Positions 1 through 6,115 of a stretch of DNA of 14,638 nt are shown in pieces. Positions within the stretch are counted from its first letter, which is position 1. Each line of letters opens with the position of its first letter. Source of the stretch: Paracoccaceae bacterium (GTDB taxonomy: Bacteria > Pseudomonadota > Alphaproteobacteria > Rhodobacterales > Rhodobacteraceae); NCBI GenBank assembly GCA_007121115.1, contig SKMI01000205.1, positions 1 through 14,638 of the forward strand, given 5' to 3'. The translations under genes and the position numbers were made by a program. The notes under the pieces are model-generated. The model saw only the letters and a list, made by a program, of their open reading frames with translations. It made no database searches and was not told the origin of the DNA.

Positions 1-35
1 CCGTGGGCCCGGGGGGGTGGGGGGGTGGGGCACGG
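1..35 (+). other. G-run tract with G-quadruplex potential
   Basis: Four G runs lie at 5-7, 11-17, 19-25 and 27-30, with short linkers of 3, 1 and 1 bases, which fits the canonical G-quadruplex pattern on the plus strand. The tract is bracketed by CCGTG (1-5) and CACGG (31-35), which are exact reverse complements, so the G runs could sit in the loop of a short stem. It lies about 130 bases upstream of the M3 peptidase start. The window begins here, so the upstream context is unknown. Only the sequence pattern is seen; folding and function are inference. Confidence 0.45.
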
Positions 36-162
36 CCCGAGGGCGCTTTTGCGTCATCCGAAACGAGTCGCGCAATCCCCTGCCGCTCAGGCCCGATGCG
101 TTGCAATTGAAGCCGCCGCGCGGGCGGGCTAACTCTGCGGGAAGCCACCGAAAGGATGCCCC

Positions 163-2175
163 ATGACCAACCCGCTGCTGGAGGACTGGCAGACCGAGTT
201 CACCCTGCCGCCGTTTGACCGCATCACCGACGACCATTTCGCCCCGGCCTTCGAGACCGCCATGGCCAATGGCAGCGCGGCCTTTGCCGCCATCGCCGAA
301 AACCCGGAGCCGCCGAGCTTCACCAACACGATCGAGGCGATGGAACTGGCCGATGCGGCGCTGGACCGGGTGGCGGGGGTGTTCTTCAACCTCGCCAGCA
401 CCGATTCGAACCCGGCGCGCGAGGCGCTGCAGCGCGACCTGTCGCAGAAGCTGTCGGCCTATGCGTCCGAGATCACCTCGAACACCGCGCTGTTCGCGCG
501 GGTGCAGGCACTGTGGGAGGGGCGTGACGGGCTGGAACTGGATCCCGAACAGGCGCGGGTGCTGGAGCTTTACCACCGCATGTTCGTGCGCGCCGGTGCG
601 GCGCTGGAGGGGGAGGACGCGGCGCGGATGACGGCGATCAAGGCGCGCCTCGCCTCTCTGGGCACGCAATTCGCGCAGAACGTGCTGGCCGAGGAGCGGG
701 AATGGATGATGCCGGTGTCCGAGGACGCGCTGGCGGGTCTGCCGGGGTTTCTGGCCGATGCCGCGCGGGAAGCGGGGCGCGAGCGGGGTCAGGACGGGGC
801 GGTGATCACGCTCAACCGCTCGCTGATCGTGCCGTTTCTGGAGCATTGCCCGGACCGGGACTTGCGCCGGCGGGCTTATGTGGCCTGGGTCTCGCGCGGG
901 GAAAACGGCGGCGAGACCGACAACCGCGCGGCGGTGAAGGAGATCCTGGAGTTGCGGGCCGAGCGGGCGGCGCTCTTGGGCTACGACAGTTTCGCGTACT
1001 ACAAGCTGGAGCCCGAGATGGCGCGGACGCCGGAGGCGGTGCGCGACCTGCTGATGGCGGTCTGGGACCCGGCGAGGGCGGCGGCGGAGCGGGATGCGGC
1101 GGTGCTGGAGGCGATGCTGCACGCCGACGGGCATGACGGGCCGCTGGAGCCCTGGGACTGGCGCTACTACGCCGACAAGCGCCGCCGGGCCGAGCACGAT
1201 CTGGATGATTCGGCGATCAAGCCGTATCTGGGGTTGGAAGCGATGATCGCGGCGGCCTTCGACTGCGCGCATCGGCTGTTCGGGCTGGAATTCCGCCCGC
1301 TGGACGTGCCGCTGCATCACCGGGACGCGCGGGCCTGGGAGGTGACACGCGACGGACGCCACATGGCGGTGTTCGTCGCCGACTACTTCGCGCGGTCGAG
1401 CAAGCGGTCCGGGGCGTGGTGTTCGGCGTTTCGCAGCCAGCGCAAGCTCGGCGAGGCGCGCCGGGCGGTGGTGCTGAATGTGTGCAACTTCGCCAAGGGC
1501 GACCCGGCGCTCCTGTCCTGGGACGACGCGCGGACGCTGTTTCATGAATTCGGCCATGCGCTGCACCATATCCTGTCGGATGTGACGCATGGGTTCGTCT
1601 CGGGGACTTCGGTGGCGCGGGACTTCGTGGAACTGCCGAGCCAGCTCTATGAGCACTGGCTGACGGTCCCCGAAGTCCTGCGGACACATGCGCGGCATGT
1701 AGAGACCGGCGAGCCGATGCCGCCGGAGATGCTGGAGCGGCTGCTGGCGGCGCAGAACTTCGATCAGGGATTCGCGACGGTGGAATATGTGGCCTCGGCG
1801 CTGGTGGACCTGGAATTCCACGCCGGGCCGCCCCCCGCCGACCCGATGCAACGGCAGGCGGAAGTGCTGGAAGGCATCGGCCTGCCCCGCGCGATAAGGA
1901 TGCGGCACGCCACGCCGCATTTCCTTCACGTGTTCGCCGGGGACGGGTATTCCAGCGGCTATTACAGCTACATGTGGTCCGAGGTGATGGACGCCGACGC
2001 CTTTGCCGCGTTCACCGAGGCGGGCGATCCGTTTGACGCTGCGATGGCGCAGCGGCTGGAGGAGTGCGTGCTGGCCGCGGGCGGGTCCGAAGAGCCCGAG
2101 GCGCTTTACACCCGTTTCCGGGGCCGGATGCCGGGGGTGGAGGCGCTGTTGCGCGGGCGCGGGCTGGCGGCCTGA
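163..2175 (+). CDS. M3 family zinc oligopeptidase (oligopeptidase A / Dcp type)
   Basis: A cytosolic thimet-type metallopeptidase that cleaves short peptides, probably in the last steps of protein and signal-peptide breakdown. The 670-residue length fits the OpdA/Dcp family (about 680). The zinc motif HEFGH is at residues 461-465 and the third ligand Glu is E490, 25 residues after the second His, as expected for M3. The C-terminal substrate-binding stretch has the Gly-Tyr-Tyr-Ser-Tyr motif typical of the family (around 600). No signal peptide is visible. The ATG at 163 is chosen because AAAGGA at 151-156 lies 6 bases upstream and the N-terminus starts in the usual place for the family. A structured repeat follows it before the next gene on the same strand. 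OpdA (prlC) and Dcp cannot be separated by eye, so no symbol is given; the family call itself is very secure. Confidence 0.95.
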   Translation: MTNPLLEDWQTEFTLPPFDRITDDHFAPAFETAMANGSAAFAAIAENPEPPSFTNTIEAMELADAALDRVAGVFFNLASTDSNPAREALQRDLSQKLSAYASEITSNTALFARVQALWEGRDGLELDPEQARVLELYHRMFVRAGAALEGEDAARMTAIKARLASLGTQFAQNVLAEEREWMMPVSEDALAGLPGFLADAAREAGRERGQDGAVITLNRSLIVPFLEHCPDRDLRRRAYVAWVSRGENGGETDNRAAVKEILELRAERAALLGYDSFAYYKLEPEMARTPEAVRDLLMAVWDPARAAAERDAAVLEAMLHADGHDGPLEPWDWRYYADKRRRAEHDLDDSAIKPYLGLEAMIAAAFDCAHRLFGLEFRPLDVPLHHRDARAWEVTRDGRHMAVFVADYFARSSKRSGAWCSAFRSQRKLGEARRAVVLNVCNFAKGDPALLSWDDARTLFHEFGHALHHILSDVTHGFVSGTSVARDFVELPSQLYEHWLTVPEVLRTHARHVETGEPMPPEMLERLLAAQNFDQGFATVEYVASALVDLEFHAGPPPADPMQRQAEVLEGIGLPRAIRMRHATPHFLHVFAGDGYSSGYYSYMWSEVMDADAFAAFTEAGDPFDAAMAQRLEECVLAAGGSEEPEALYTRFRGRMPGVEALLRGRGLAA

Positions 2176-2182
2176 GCCGGTG

Positions 2183-2306
2183 TGACCTTGCAGAGCGCCC
2201 GCGTGCCGCGGGCGCAGGTCTTCTGGCGCTTCGCGCGGTTTTGGGGGGCGCTGCCCCCGTCGCGCGTGCCGCGCGACTCCCCCGGAGTATTTGTGGCAAG
2301 ATGAAG
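2183..2306 (+). repeat. Structured intergenic repeat, copy 1 (three hairpins plus tail)
   Basis: This is the first of two copies in the window (the other ends at 9139). It opens with TGACCTTGC, then forms three hairpins: 2195-2215 (9-bp stem, loop TGC), 2244-2258 (GGGGGC paired with GCCCCC) and 2259-2277 (8-bp stem, loop TGC). It closes with GAGTATTT (2285-2292) and GGCAAGATGAAG ending at 2306. The second copy shares the first hairpin, the TTCTGGCGCT linker and the tail almost exactly, while the arms of the third hairpin differ in sequence but still pair. It sits between the M3 peptidase and dinB, so it may end transcription of the first. I recall similar tails between genes in Rhodobacteraceae genomes, but this was not checked. 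Confidence 0.8.
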
Positions 2307-2343
2307 GGTGAGGGTTGCGCGCCTGCGGGCGGGCGAAGGCAGG

Positions 2344-3609
2344 ATGGGGCCAGTGGCGGCTTTTTGCAGGGACTGTCTGGCAAGGATGGGCGTGGCAGAG
2401 GATCGGTGTCCGGTCTGCCGCAGCCCGCGGGTGCTGGCGCATGACGAGGTGTTCGACCTTGGCATCGCGCATCTGGATTGCGATGCCTTCTATGCCGCCG
2501 TGGAAAAGCGCGACAATCCGGAGTTGCGCGACCGCCCCGTGATCGTTGGTGGGGGGCAGCGCGGGGTGGTGTCCACCGCCTGCTATATCGCGCGCATCCA
2601 CGGGGTGCGCTCGGCCATGCCGATGTTCCAGGCGCTGCGGCTTTGCCCGGATGCGGTGGTGTTGCGGCCGCGGTTCGACGCCTATGTCGAAGCCTCGCGC
2701 GCGATAAGGGCGCGGATGGCGGCGCTGACCCCGGCGGTGGAGCCCTTGTCGCTGGACGAGGCGTTTCTGGACCTGCGGGGGACGGCGCGGCTGCATGGGG
2801 AAGCGCCGGCGGTGTTGCTGGCGCGGTTGGCGAAGGGGATTGCCGGGGATCTGGGGCTCACGGTGTCGATCGGGCTGTCGCACAACAAGTTCCTGGCCAA
2901 GCTGGCCTCGGACCTGGACAAGCCACGGGGGTTTTCGGTGATCGGCCGCGGCGAGACGGCGGTGTTCCTGAGCGGCAAGCCGGTGGGCATGATCTGGGGT
3001 GTGGGGGCGGCCCTGCGCGAGCGGCTGGAGGGTGAGGGGATCCGGCGGATCGATGACCTGCTGGGATGGGACAAGGCCGATCTGGTGGCGCGCTTCGGGG
3101 GCATGGGGGCGCGGCTGTGGCATCTGGCGCGGGGCGAGGACGACCGCCCCGTGCGCCCGGACGCGCCGGTGAAGTCGATCTCCAAGGAGATCACCCTGCC
3201 CGAGGATTGCGCCGACCGCGAGAGGCTGGACGGGCATCTGTGGCGGCTGGCCGAGGCGGTGGCCGACCGGGCCAAGGCGCGCGGGCTGGCCGGGCGGGTG
3301 GTGACGCTGAAGCTCAAGCGCGCCGATCACCGCATCCTGACACGCCGGGCCACGCTGGCCGCGCCGGTGCAGCGGGCCGAGGCGATCCATCGTCATGGCG
3401 ATGCGCTGTTCCGGCGCGTGGCGGAGGCGGGGCCGTTCCGGCTGATCGGGGTGGGGATATCGGGGCTGGTGGTGGGCCCGGAGGGCGCGGAGCCGCTGGA
3501 TCTGGCCGACCCCGAGGCGCCGCGTCGCGCTGCGGCCGAACAGGCGATGGACCGGATCCGGGCGCGCCACGGCGCGGGGGCGATCATCAAGGGGCGCGCC
3601 TTGCGGTGA
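2344..3609 (+). CDS. dinB: DNA polymerase IV (Y-family) with N-terminal zinc ribbon
   Basis: Error-prone translesion polymerase that copies past lesions and stalled forks. From the ATG at 2344 it is 421 residues long. Catalytic metal ligands are D45 in the HLDCDAFY motif and D138-E139 in LSLDEAF; Y50 is at the steric-gate position that excludes ribonucleotides. Palm, fingers, thumb and little-finger regions follow in normal order. Before the polymerase core is a short extension with C8-x2-C11-x10-C22-x2-C25, a zinc-ribbon-like module absent from E. coli DinB; I recall it in other alphaproteobacterial DinB proteins. The start could also be GTG at 2308, but GAAGG there directly abuts the codon, whereas GAAGG at 2335-2339 lies 4 bases before the ATG. 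The C-terminus shows no obvious clamp-binding motif. No SOS box was identified. Confidence 0.93.
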   Translation: MGPVAAFCRDCLARMGVAEDRCPVCRSPRVLAHDEVFDLGIAHLDCDAFYAAVEKRDNPELRDRPVIVGGGQRGVVSTACYIARIHGVRSAMPMFQALRLCPDAVVLRPRFDAYVEASRAIRARMAALTPAVEPLSLDEAFLDLRGTARLHGEAPAVLLARLAKGIAGDLGLTVSIGLSHNKFLAKLASDLDKPRGFSVIGRGETAVFLSGKPVGMIWGVGAALRERLEGEGIRRIDDLLGWDKADLVARFGGMGARLWHLARGEDDRPVRPDAPVKSISKEITLPEDCADRERLDGHLWRLAEAVADRAKARGLAGRVVTLKLKRADHRILTRRATLAAPVQRAEAIHRHGDALFRRVAEAGPFRLIGVGISGLVVGPEGAEPLDLADPEAPRRAAAEQAMDRIRARHGAGAIIKGRALR

Positions 3610-3619
3610 TGTGGCGCGC

Positions 3620-3637
3620 GCGGCGCCTTCGGCGCGC
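3620..3637 (+). terminator. Possible weak terminator hairpin after dinB
   Basis: Eleven bases after the dinB stop, GGCGCC and GGCGC pair around a TTC loop (5 bp plus 2 more across a bulged G). There is no T tract after it. It lies between dinB and the convergent amidohydrolase gene. The rest of the 92-bp gap shows nothing recognisable. Confidence 0.3.
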
Positions 3638-3701
3638 AGGGCACCCTGTCCCGGGTCCCACGCGGCGCTTCAATCGGGTGCGGGGGCGGTTTGACCTGCG
3701 C

Positions 3702-4565
3702 TCATTCTGCGGCGAGCGGGGCCGTGTCGCCCAGCGCGCTGCCCAGCCCGGCCAGTTCGGCCACGATCCCGTCCATGGTCTGCTGGAAGGCGCCGAACCC
3801 GGGGTGGGGCTGCACGCGGGCCTCGTCGAGGTAGAGCGCGCGGTCGATCTCGATCTGCACCGCATGCATTCCCTGCGAGGGGCGACCGTAGGCCTGCACC
3901 ATATAGGCGCCCGCAAACGGGGTGTTCCGTGCCACCCGCAACCCGGCGGCGCGGAACACGGCTTCGATCCGGTCCACGATCCAGGGCGCGGCCGAGGCGC
4001 CGAAGCGGTCGCCGATCACCACCTGTGCGTGCCTGCGCAGGCCGCGCGACTGGGCCGCCACGGCCTCGTGCGGCATGGAGTGGAAATCCAGCAGCACCGC
4101 CAGGCCGTGGCGGCCCTGCCGTTCGGCCATCAGCGCTTTCAGCTTCGCGTGATAGGGGCGCCAGTAGCGGTTCAGGCGGTGTTCCGCCTCGGTCCGGGGG
4201 AGTTTGCCGCGGTAGATGGCGCGGCCGCGGGCCACGACACGGGGAATCACTCCCAGCCCGGCCGCCACCCGTGGGTTCAGTGCGCCGCGCGGCACGCCGT
4301 CGACCAGCGCCGGATCAAGTTCGCAGGCGGCGCGGTTGTAATCCACATAGGCGCGTGGTGCGCCGCCCAGCAGCAGATGCGCGCCGTGCTCGGGGGCGGC
4401 GCGTAGCAGGAGGTCGACATAGGCATCCTCGGACGAGCGCAGCGCCTGCAGGTCCAGAACGCTGTGTCGCCGCAAAGCTTCCGGGTAGTCCCGTGCGCTG
4501 TGCGGCGAGGCGAACACGACGCAGCCCGAGGGCCGCGTGGGCGAATGATGGTGAAAGGGCGGCAT
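3702..4565 (-). CDS. N-formylglutamate amidohydrolase family protein
   Basis: Member of the zinc-dependent N-formylglutamate amidohydrolase (HutG-like) family, whose type reaction releases formate from N-formyl-L-glutamate at the end of one histidine degradation route. From the start chosen it has 287 residues. Visible family motifs are SPHS (20-23), the acidic pair E46-D47, a VDYNR block (74-78), DFHSMP (160-165), NTPFAGAY (214-221) and QIEIDRALY (237-245); H22, E46 and H162 are the likely metal ligands. The frame stays open up to 4682, but a strong promoter at 4593-4620 lies inside that extension, and GGAG lies 3 bases before the ATG at 4565, so the shorter form is preferred. No histidine-utilisation genes are next to it, so the substrate may be another formyl- or acyl-amino acid. 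It converges with dinB. Confidence 0.88.
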   Translation of the reverse strand: MPPFHHHSPTRPSGCVVFASPHSARDYPEALRRHSVLDLQALRSSEDAYVDLLLRAAPEHGAHLLLGGAPRAYVDYNRAACELDPALVDGVPRGALNPRVAAGLGVIPRVVARGRAIYRGKLPRTEAEHRLNRYWRPYHAKLKALMAERQGRHGLAVLLDFHSMPHEAVAAQSRGLRRHAQVVIGDRFGASAAPWIVDRIEAVFRAAGLRVARNTPFAGAYMVQAYGRPSQGMHAVQIEIDRALYLDEARVQPHPGFGAFQQTMDGIVAELAGLGSALGDTAPLAAE

Positions 4566-4592
4566 CGGCTCCGGCGTGTTTGGGTTGCGTAA

Positions 4593-4620
4593 AGTATAGT
4601 CCGTAAGCGGGGCCTGCCAA
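4593..4620 (-). promoter_or_regulatory. Sigma70-type promoter for the amidohydrolase gene
   Basis: Read on the minus strand, TTGGCA (4620-4615) and TATACT (4598-4593) are separated by 16 bases; each matches the sigma70 consensus at 5 of 6 positions. Transcription would start near 4586, about 20 bases before the ATG at 4565. This decides the gene start, because the two upstream in-frame ATGs (4634 and 4682) would not be on the transcript. Confidence 0.65.
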
Positions 4621-4739
4621 AACCCCTTGAACATGCGCGCGTCTCGTTTTATAGCCCGCGGCGATTGACGTGGGTTCGTCATGTGCGCTTCACGGGTTCC
4701 GGTTCGGTCGGGGCAAGGGCGCGCGGAACGGGCCGGTCA

Positions 4740-4814
<75 letters not shown>

Positions 4815-4817
4815 TTT

Positions 4818-4837
4818 GCCCCGCCGCGTGGCGGGGC
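4818..4837 (+). terminator. Terminator hairpin after tRNA-Val
   Basis: GCCCCGCC (4818-4825) and GGCGGGGC (4830-4837) pair perfectly around a GCGT loop, 3 bases after the tRNA CCA end. The downstream bases GTCGTGTTTC are only modestly T-rich. It may end the tRNA transcript or partly attenuate read-through into rpmJ, whose own promoter I could not find. Confidence 0.6.
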
Positions 4838-4881
4838 GTCGTGTTTCAAAGGCGCCTGGCGCCGCGATAAGGAGAAGGCCG

Positions 4882-5007
4882 ATGAAGGTCAGGAATTCGC
4901 TCCGGTCGCTCAAGCAGCGCCACCGCGATTGTCAGATCGTGCGCCGCAAGGGCCGGGTGTACGTGATCAACAAGACCCAGAAGAAGTTCAAGGCGCGTCA
5001 GGGCTGA
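4882..5007 (+). CDS. rpmJ: 50S ribosomal protein L36, zinc-free (C-) type
   Basis: A 41-residue basic protein of the large ribosomal subunit that helps organise 23S rRNA. The N-terminus MKVRNSLRSLK and the RRKGRVYVI block are diagnostic. The classic L36 zinc ribbon (three Cys and one His) is not intact; only C17 remains, so this is the zinc-independent paralogue type (YkgO-like), common in alphaproteobacteria. The start is fixed by the strong ribosome binding site GGAGAAGG at 4871-4878. It stands alone rather than in a ribosomal protein operon, 67 bases after tRNA-Val, and is followed by a terminator. Confidence 0.95.
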   Translation: MKVRNSLRSLKQRHRDCQIVRRKGRVYVINKTQKKFKARQG

Positions 5008-5039
5008 GGCCCGGGCATGCCCTGACAACGTGATGCCAG

Positions 5040-5061
5040 CCGCCGGGGACCGCCCCGGCGG
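5040..5061 (+). terminator. Intrinsic terminator between rpmJ and recR
   Basis: CGCCGGGG (5041-5048) pairs with CCCCGGCG (5053-5060) around ACCG, extended by C5040-G5061, and is followed by GTTTGCGTTC. It lies 32 bases after the rpmJ stop and 18 bases beyond the recR stop on the other strand, so it could serve both convergent genes, though only the plus side has T residues. Confidence 0.65.
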
Positions 5062-5079
5062 TTTGCGTTCGGGCGGCGG

Positions 5080-5682
5080 TCACAGCGCCTTGCGGGCGCG
5101 CAGGGCGGCAAGGATCGTTCCGTCGTCGAGGTAATCCAGTTCGCCCCCCAGCGGCACGCCTTGCGCCAGCGCGCTGATCCGGACGCCGGTGGGTTCCAGC
5201 ATTTCGGCGATGTAATGGGCGGTGGTCTGGCCGTCGACGGTGGCGTTCAGCGCCAGGATCACCTCGGTCGCGCCTTCGTCCTGCACGCGGGCTACCAGAT
5301 CGGGAATGCGCAAGTCCTCGGGGCCCACGTCATCGAGCGCCGAGAGCGTGCCGCCCAGGACGTGGTAGCGCCCGGCAAAGGCGCCGCCGCGTTCCAGCGC
5401 CCAGAGGTCGGCCACATCTTCCACAACGCAGATTTCACCCGTGGCGCGAGCCGGATCGGCGCAGACCGGGCACAGGTCGGATGTGGCGATGTTGCCGCAG
5501 ACCCGGCATTCGCGGGCGCTGTCGGCCACCCGCGCCAAGGCCTGCGCCAGCGGGGCCATTGTCTGCGCGCGACGGCGGACCAGATGCAGCACCAGCCGGC
5601 GCGCCGAGCGCGGGCCCAGCCCCGGCAGCCGCGCCATCTGCGCGATCAGTGCCTCGATCTCGGAGGGGGTGCGCTCGGCCAC
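5080..5682 (-). CDS. recR: Recombination mediator protein RecR
   Basis: RecR works with RecO (and RecF) to load RecA onto SSB-coated single-stranded DNA during gap repair. The 200-residue length is standard. In order: an N-terminal helix-hairpin-helix region (about 8-30), a four-cysteine zinc finger C59-x2-C62-x8-C71-x2-C74, and a Toprim domain with E88 and the GGTLSAL and NATVDGQTTA blocks (110-155). The start is GTG at 5682, supported by GGAAGG (minus strand, 5693-5688) 5 bases upstream. It is the last gene of the dnaX-ybaB-recR operon, and a 14-bp-period repeat fills the short gap to ybaB. Confidence 0.97.
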   Translation of the reverse strand: MAERTPSEIEALIAQMARLPGLGPRSARRLVLHLVRRRAQTMAPLAQALARVADSARECRVCGNIATSDLCPVCADPARATGEICVVEDVADLWALERGGAFAGRYHVLGGTLSALDDVGPEDLRIPDLVARVQDEGATEVILALNATVDGQTTAHYIAEMLEPTGVRISALAQGVPLGGELDYLDDGTILAALRARKAL

Positions 5683-5695
5683 CTGGGCCTTCCGT

Positions 5696-5737
5696 TCACA
5701 TGGATCCGCTCACATGGTTCCTCTCACATGGGCAGGT
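5696..5737 (-). repeat. 14-bp-period triple repeat at the ybaB stop codon
   Basis: On the minus strand three 14-base units each end in CCATGTGA (5731-5724, 5717-5710, 5703-5696); the first six bases of each unit differ. The first unit holds the ybaB stop codon. Because 14 is not a multiple of 3, the three TGA codons (5726-5724, 5712-5710, 5698-5696) fall in all three reading frames. The array ends just before the recR ribosome binding site. Confidence 0.75.
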
Positions 5738-6068
5738 TCATGTCGCGCGGCAGGCCCATGCTCTCGGCGATCTTGCCCATTTCTTCCTTGGCGCGGTCCT
5801 GCGCGCGGGTCTGGGCGTCCTTGATCGCGGCGAGGATCAGGTCCTCGACCACCTCCTTGTCGTCGGCGTTGAAGATCGAGGGGTCGATGTCCAGTTGCGT
5901 CAGCTCACCCTTACCGGTGGCGGTGGCCTTGACCAGCCCGGCGCCTGATTCGCCGGTGACGGTGATGGCCTTCAGGTCCTCCTGAAGCTGGGCCATCTTG
6001 GTCTGCATTTCCTGCGCGGCCTTCATCATCTTGCCCATGTCGCCAAGGTTGCCCAGGCCTTTCATCAT
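5724..6068 (-). CDS. ybaB: YbaB/EbfC family nucleoid-associated protein
   Basis: A small DNA-binding protein, 114 residues, forming a tweezer-like dimer in the known family members. The N-terminus MMKGLGNLGDMGKMMK with the following QLQEDL segment is characteristic: a helical Met/Lys-rich start, then a beta core containing the conserved IDPSIF patch (around 71-76) and a C-terminal helix. The start at 6068 has AAAGGA about 8 bases upstream; a longer open frame further upstream is an Arg-rich artefact overlapping dnaX. It lies 47 bases after dnaX and 41 before recR, the conserved bacterial order, which suggests a role linked to replication and repair, though the exact function is unsettled. Confidence 0.95.
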   Translation of the reverse strand: MMKGLGNLGDMGKMMKAAQEMQTKMAQLQEDLKAITVTGESGAGLVKATATGKGELTQLDIDPSIFNADDKEVVEDLILAAIKDAQTRAQDRAKEEMGKIAESMGLPRDMNLPM

Positions 6069-6115
6069 CGTCTTGGTCCTTTCTGCATGCGGCGGGTGCC
6101 CCACCGGGGTGTCTG

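Noticed and set aside
4566..4682. N-terminal extension of the amidohydrolase to the ATG at 4682
   Set aside because: The promoter at 4593-4620 lies within it, and the extension has no family motif.
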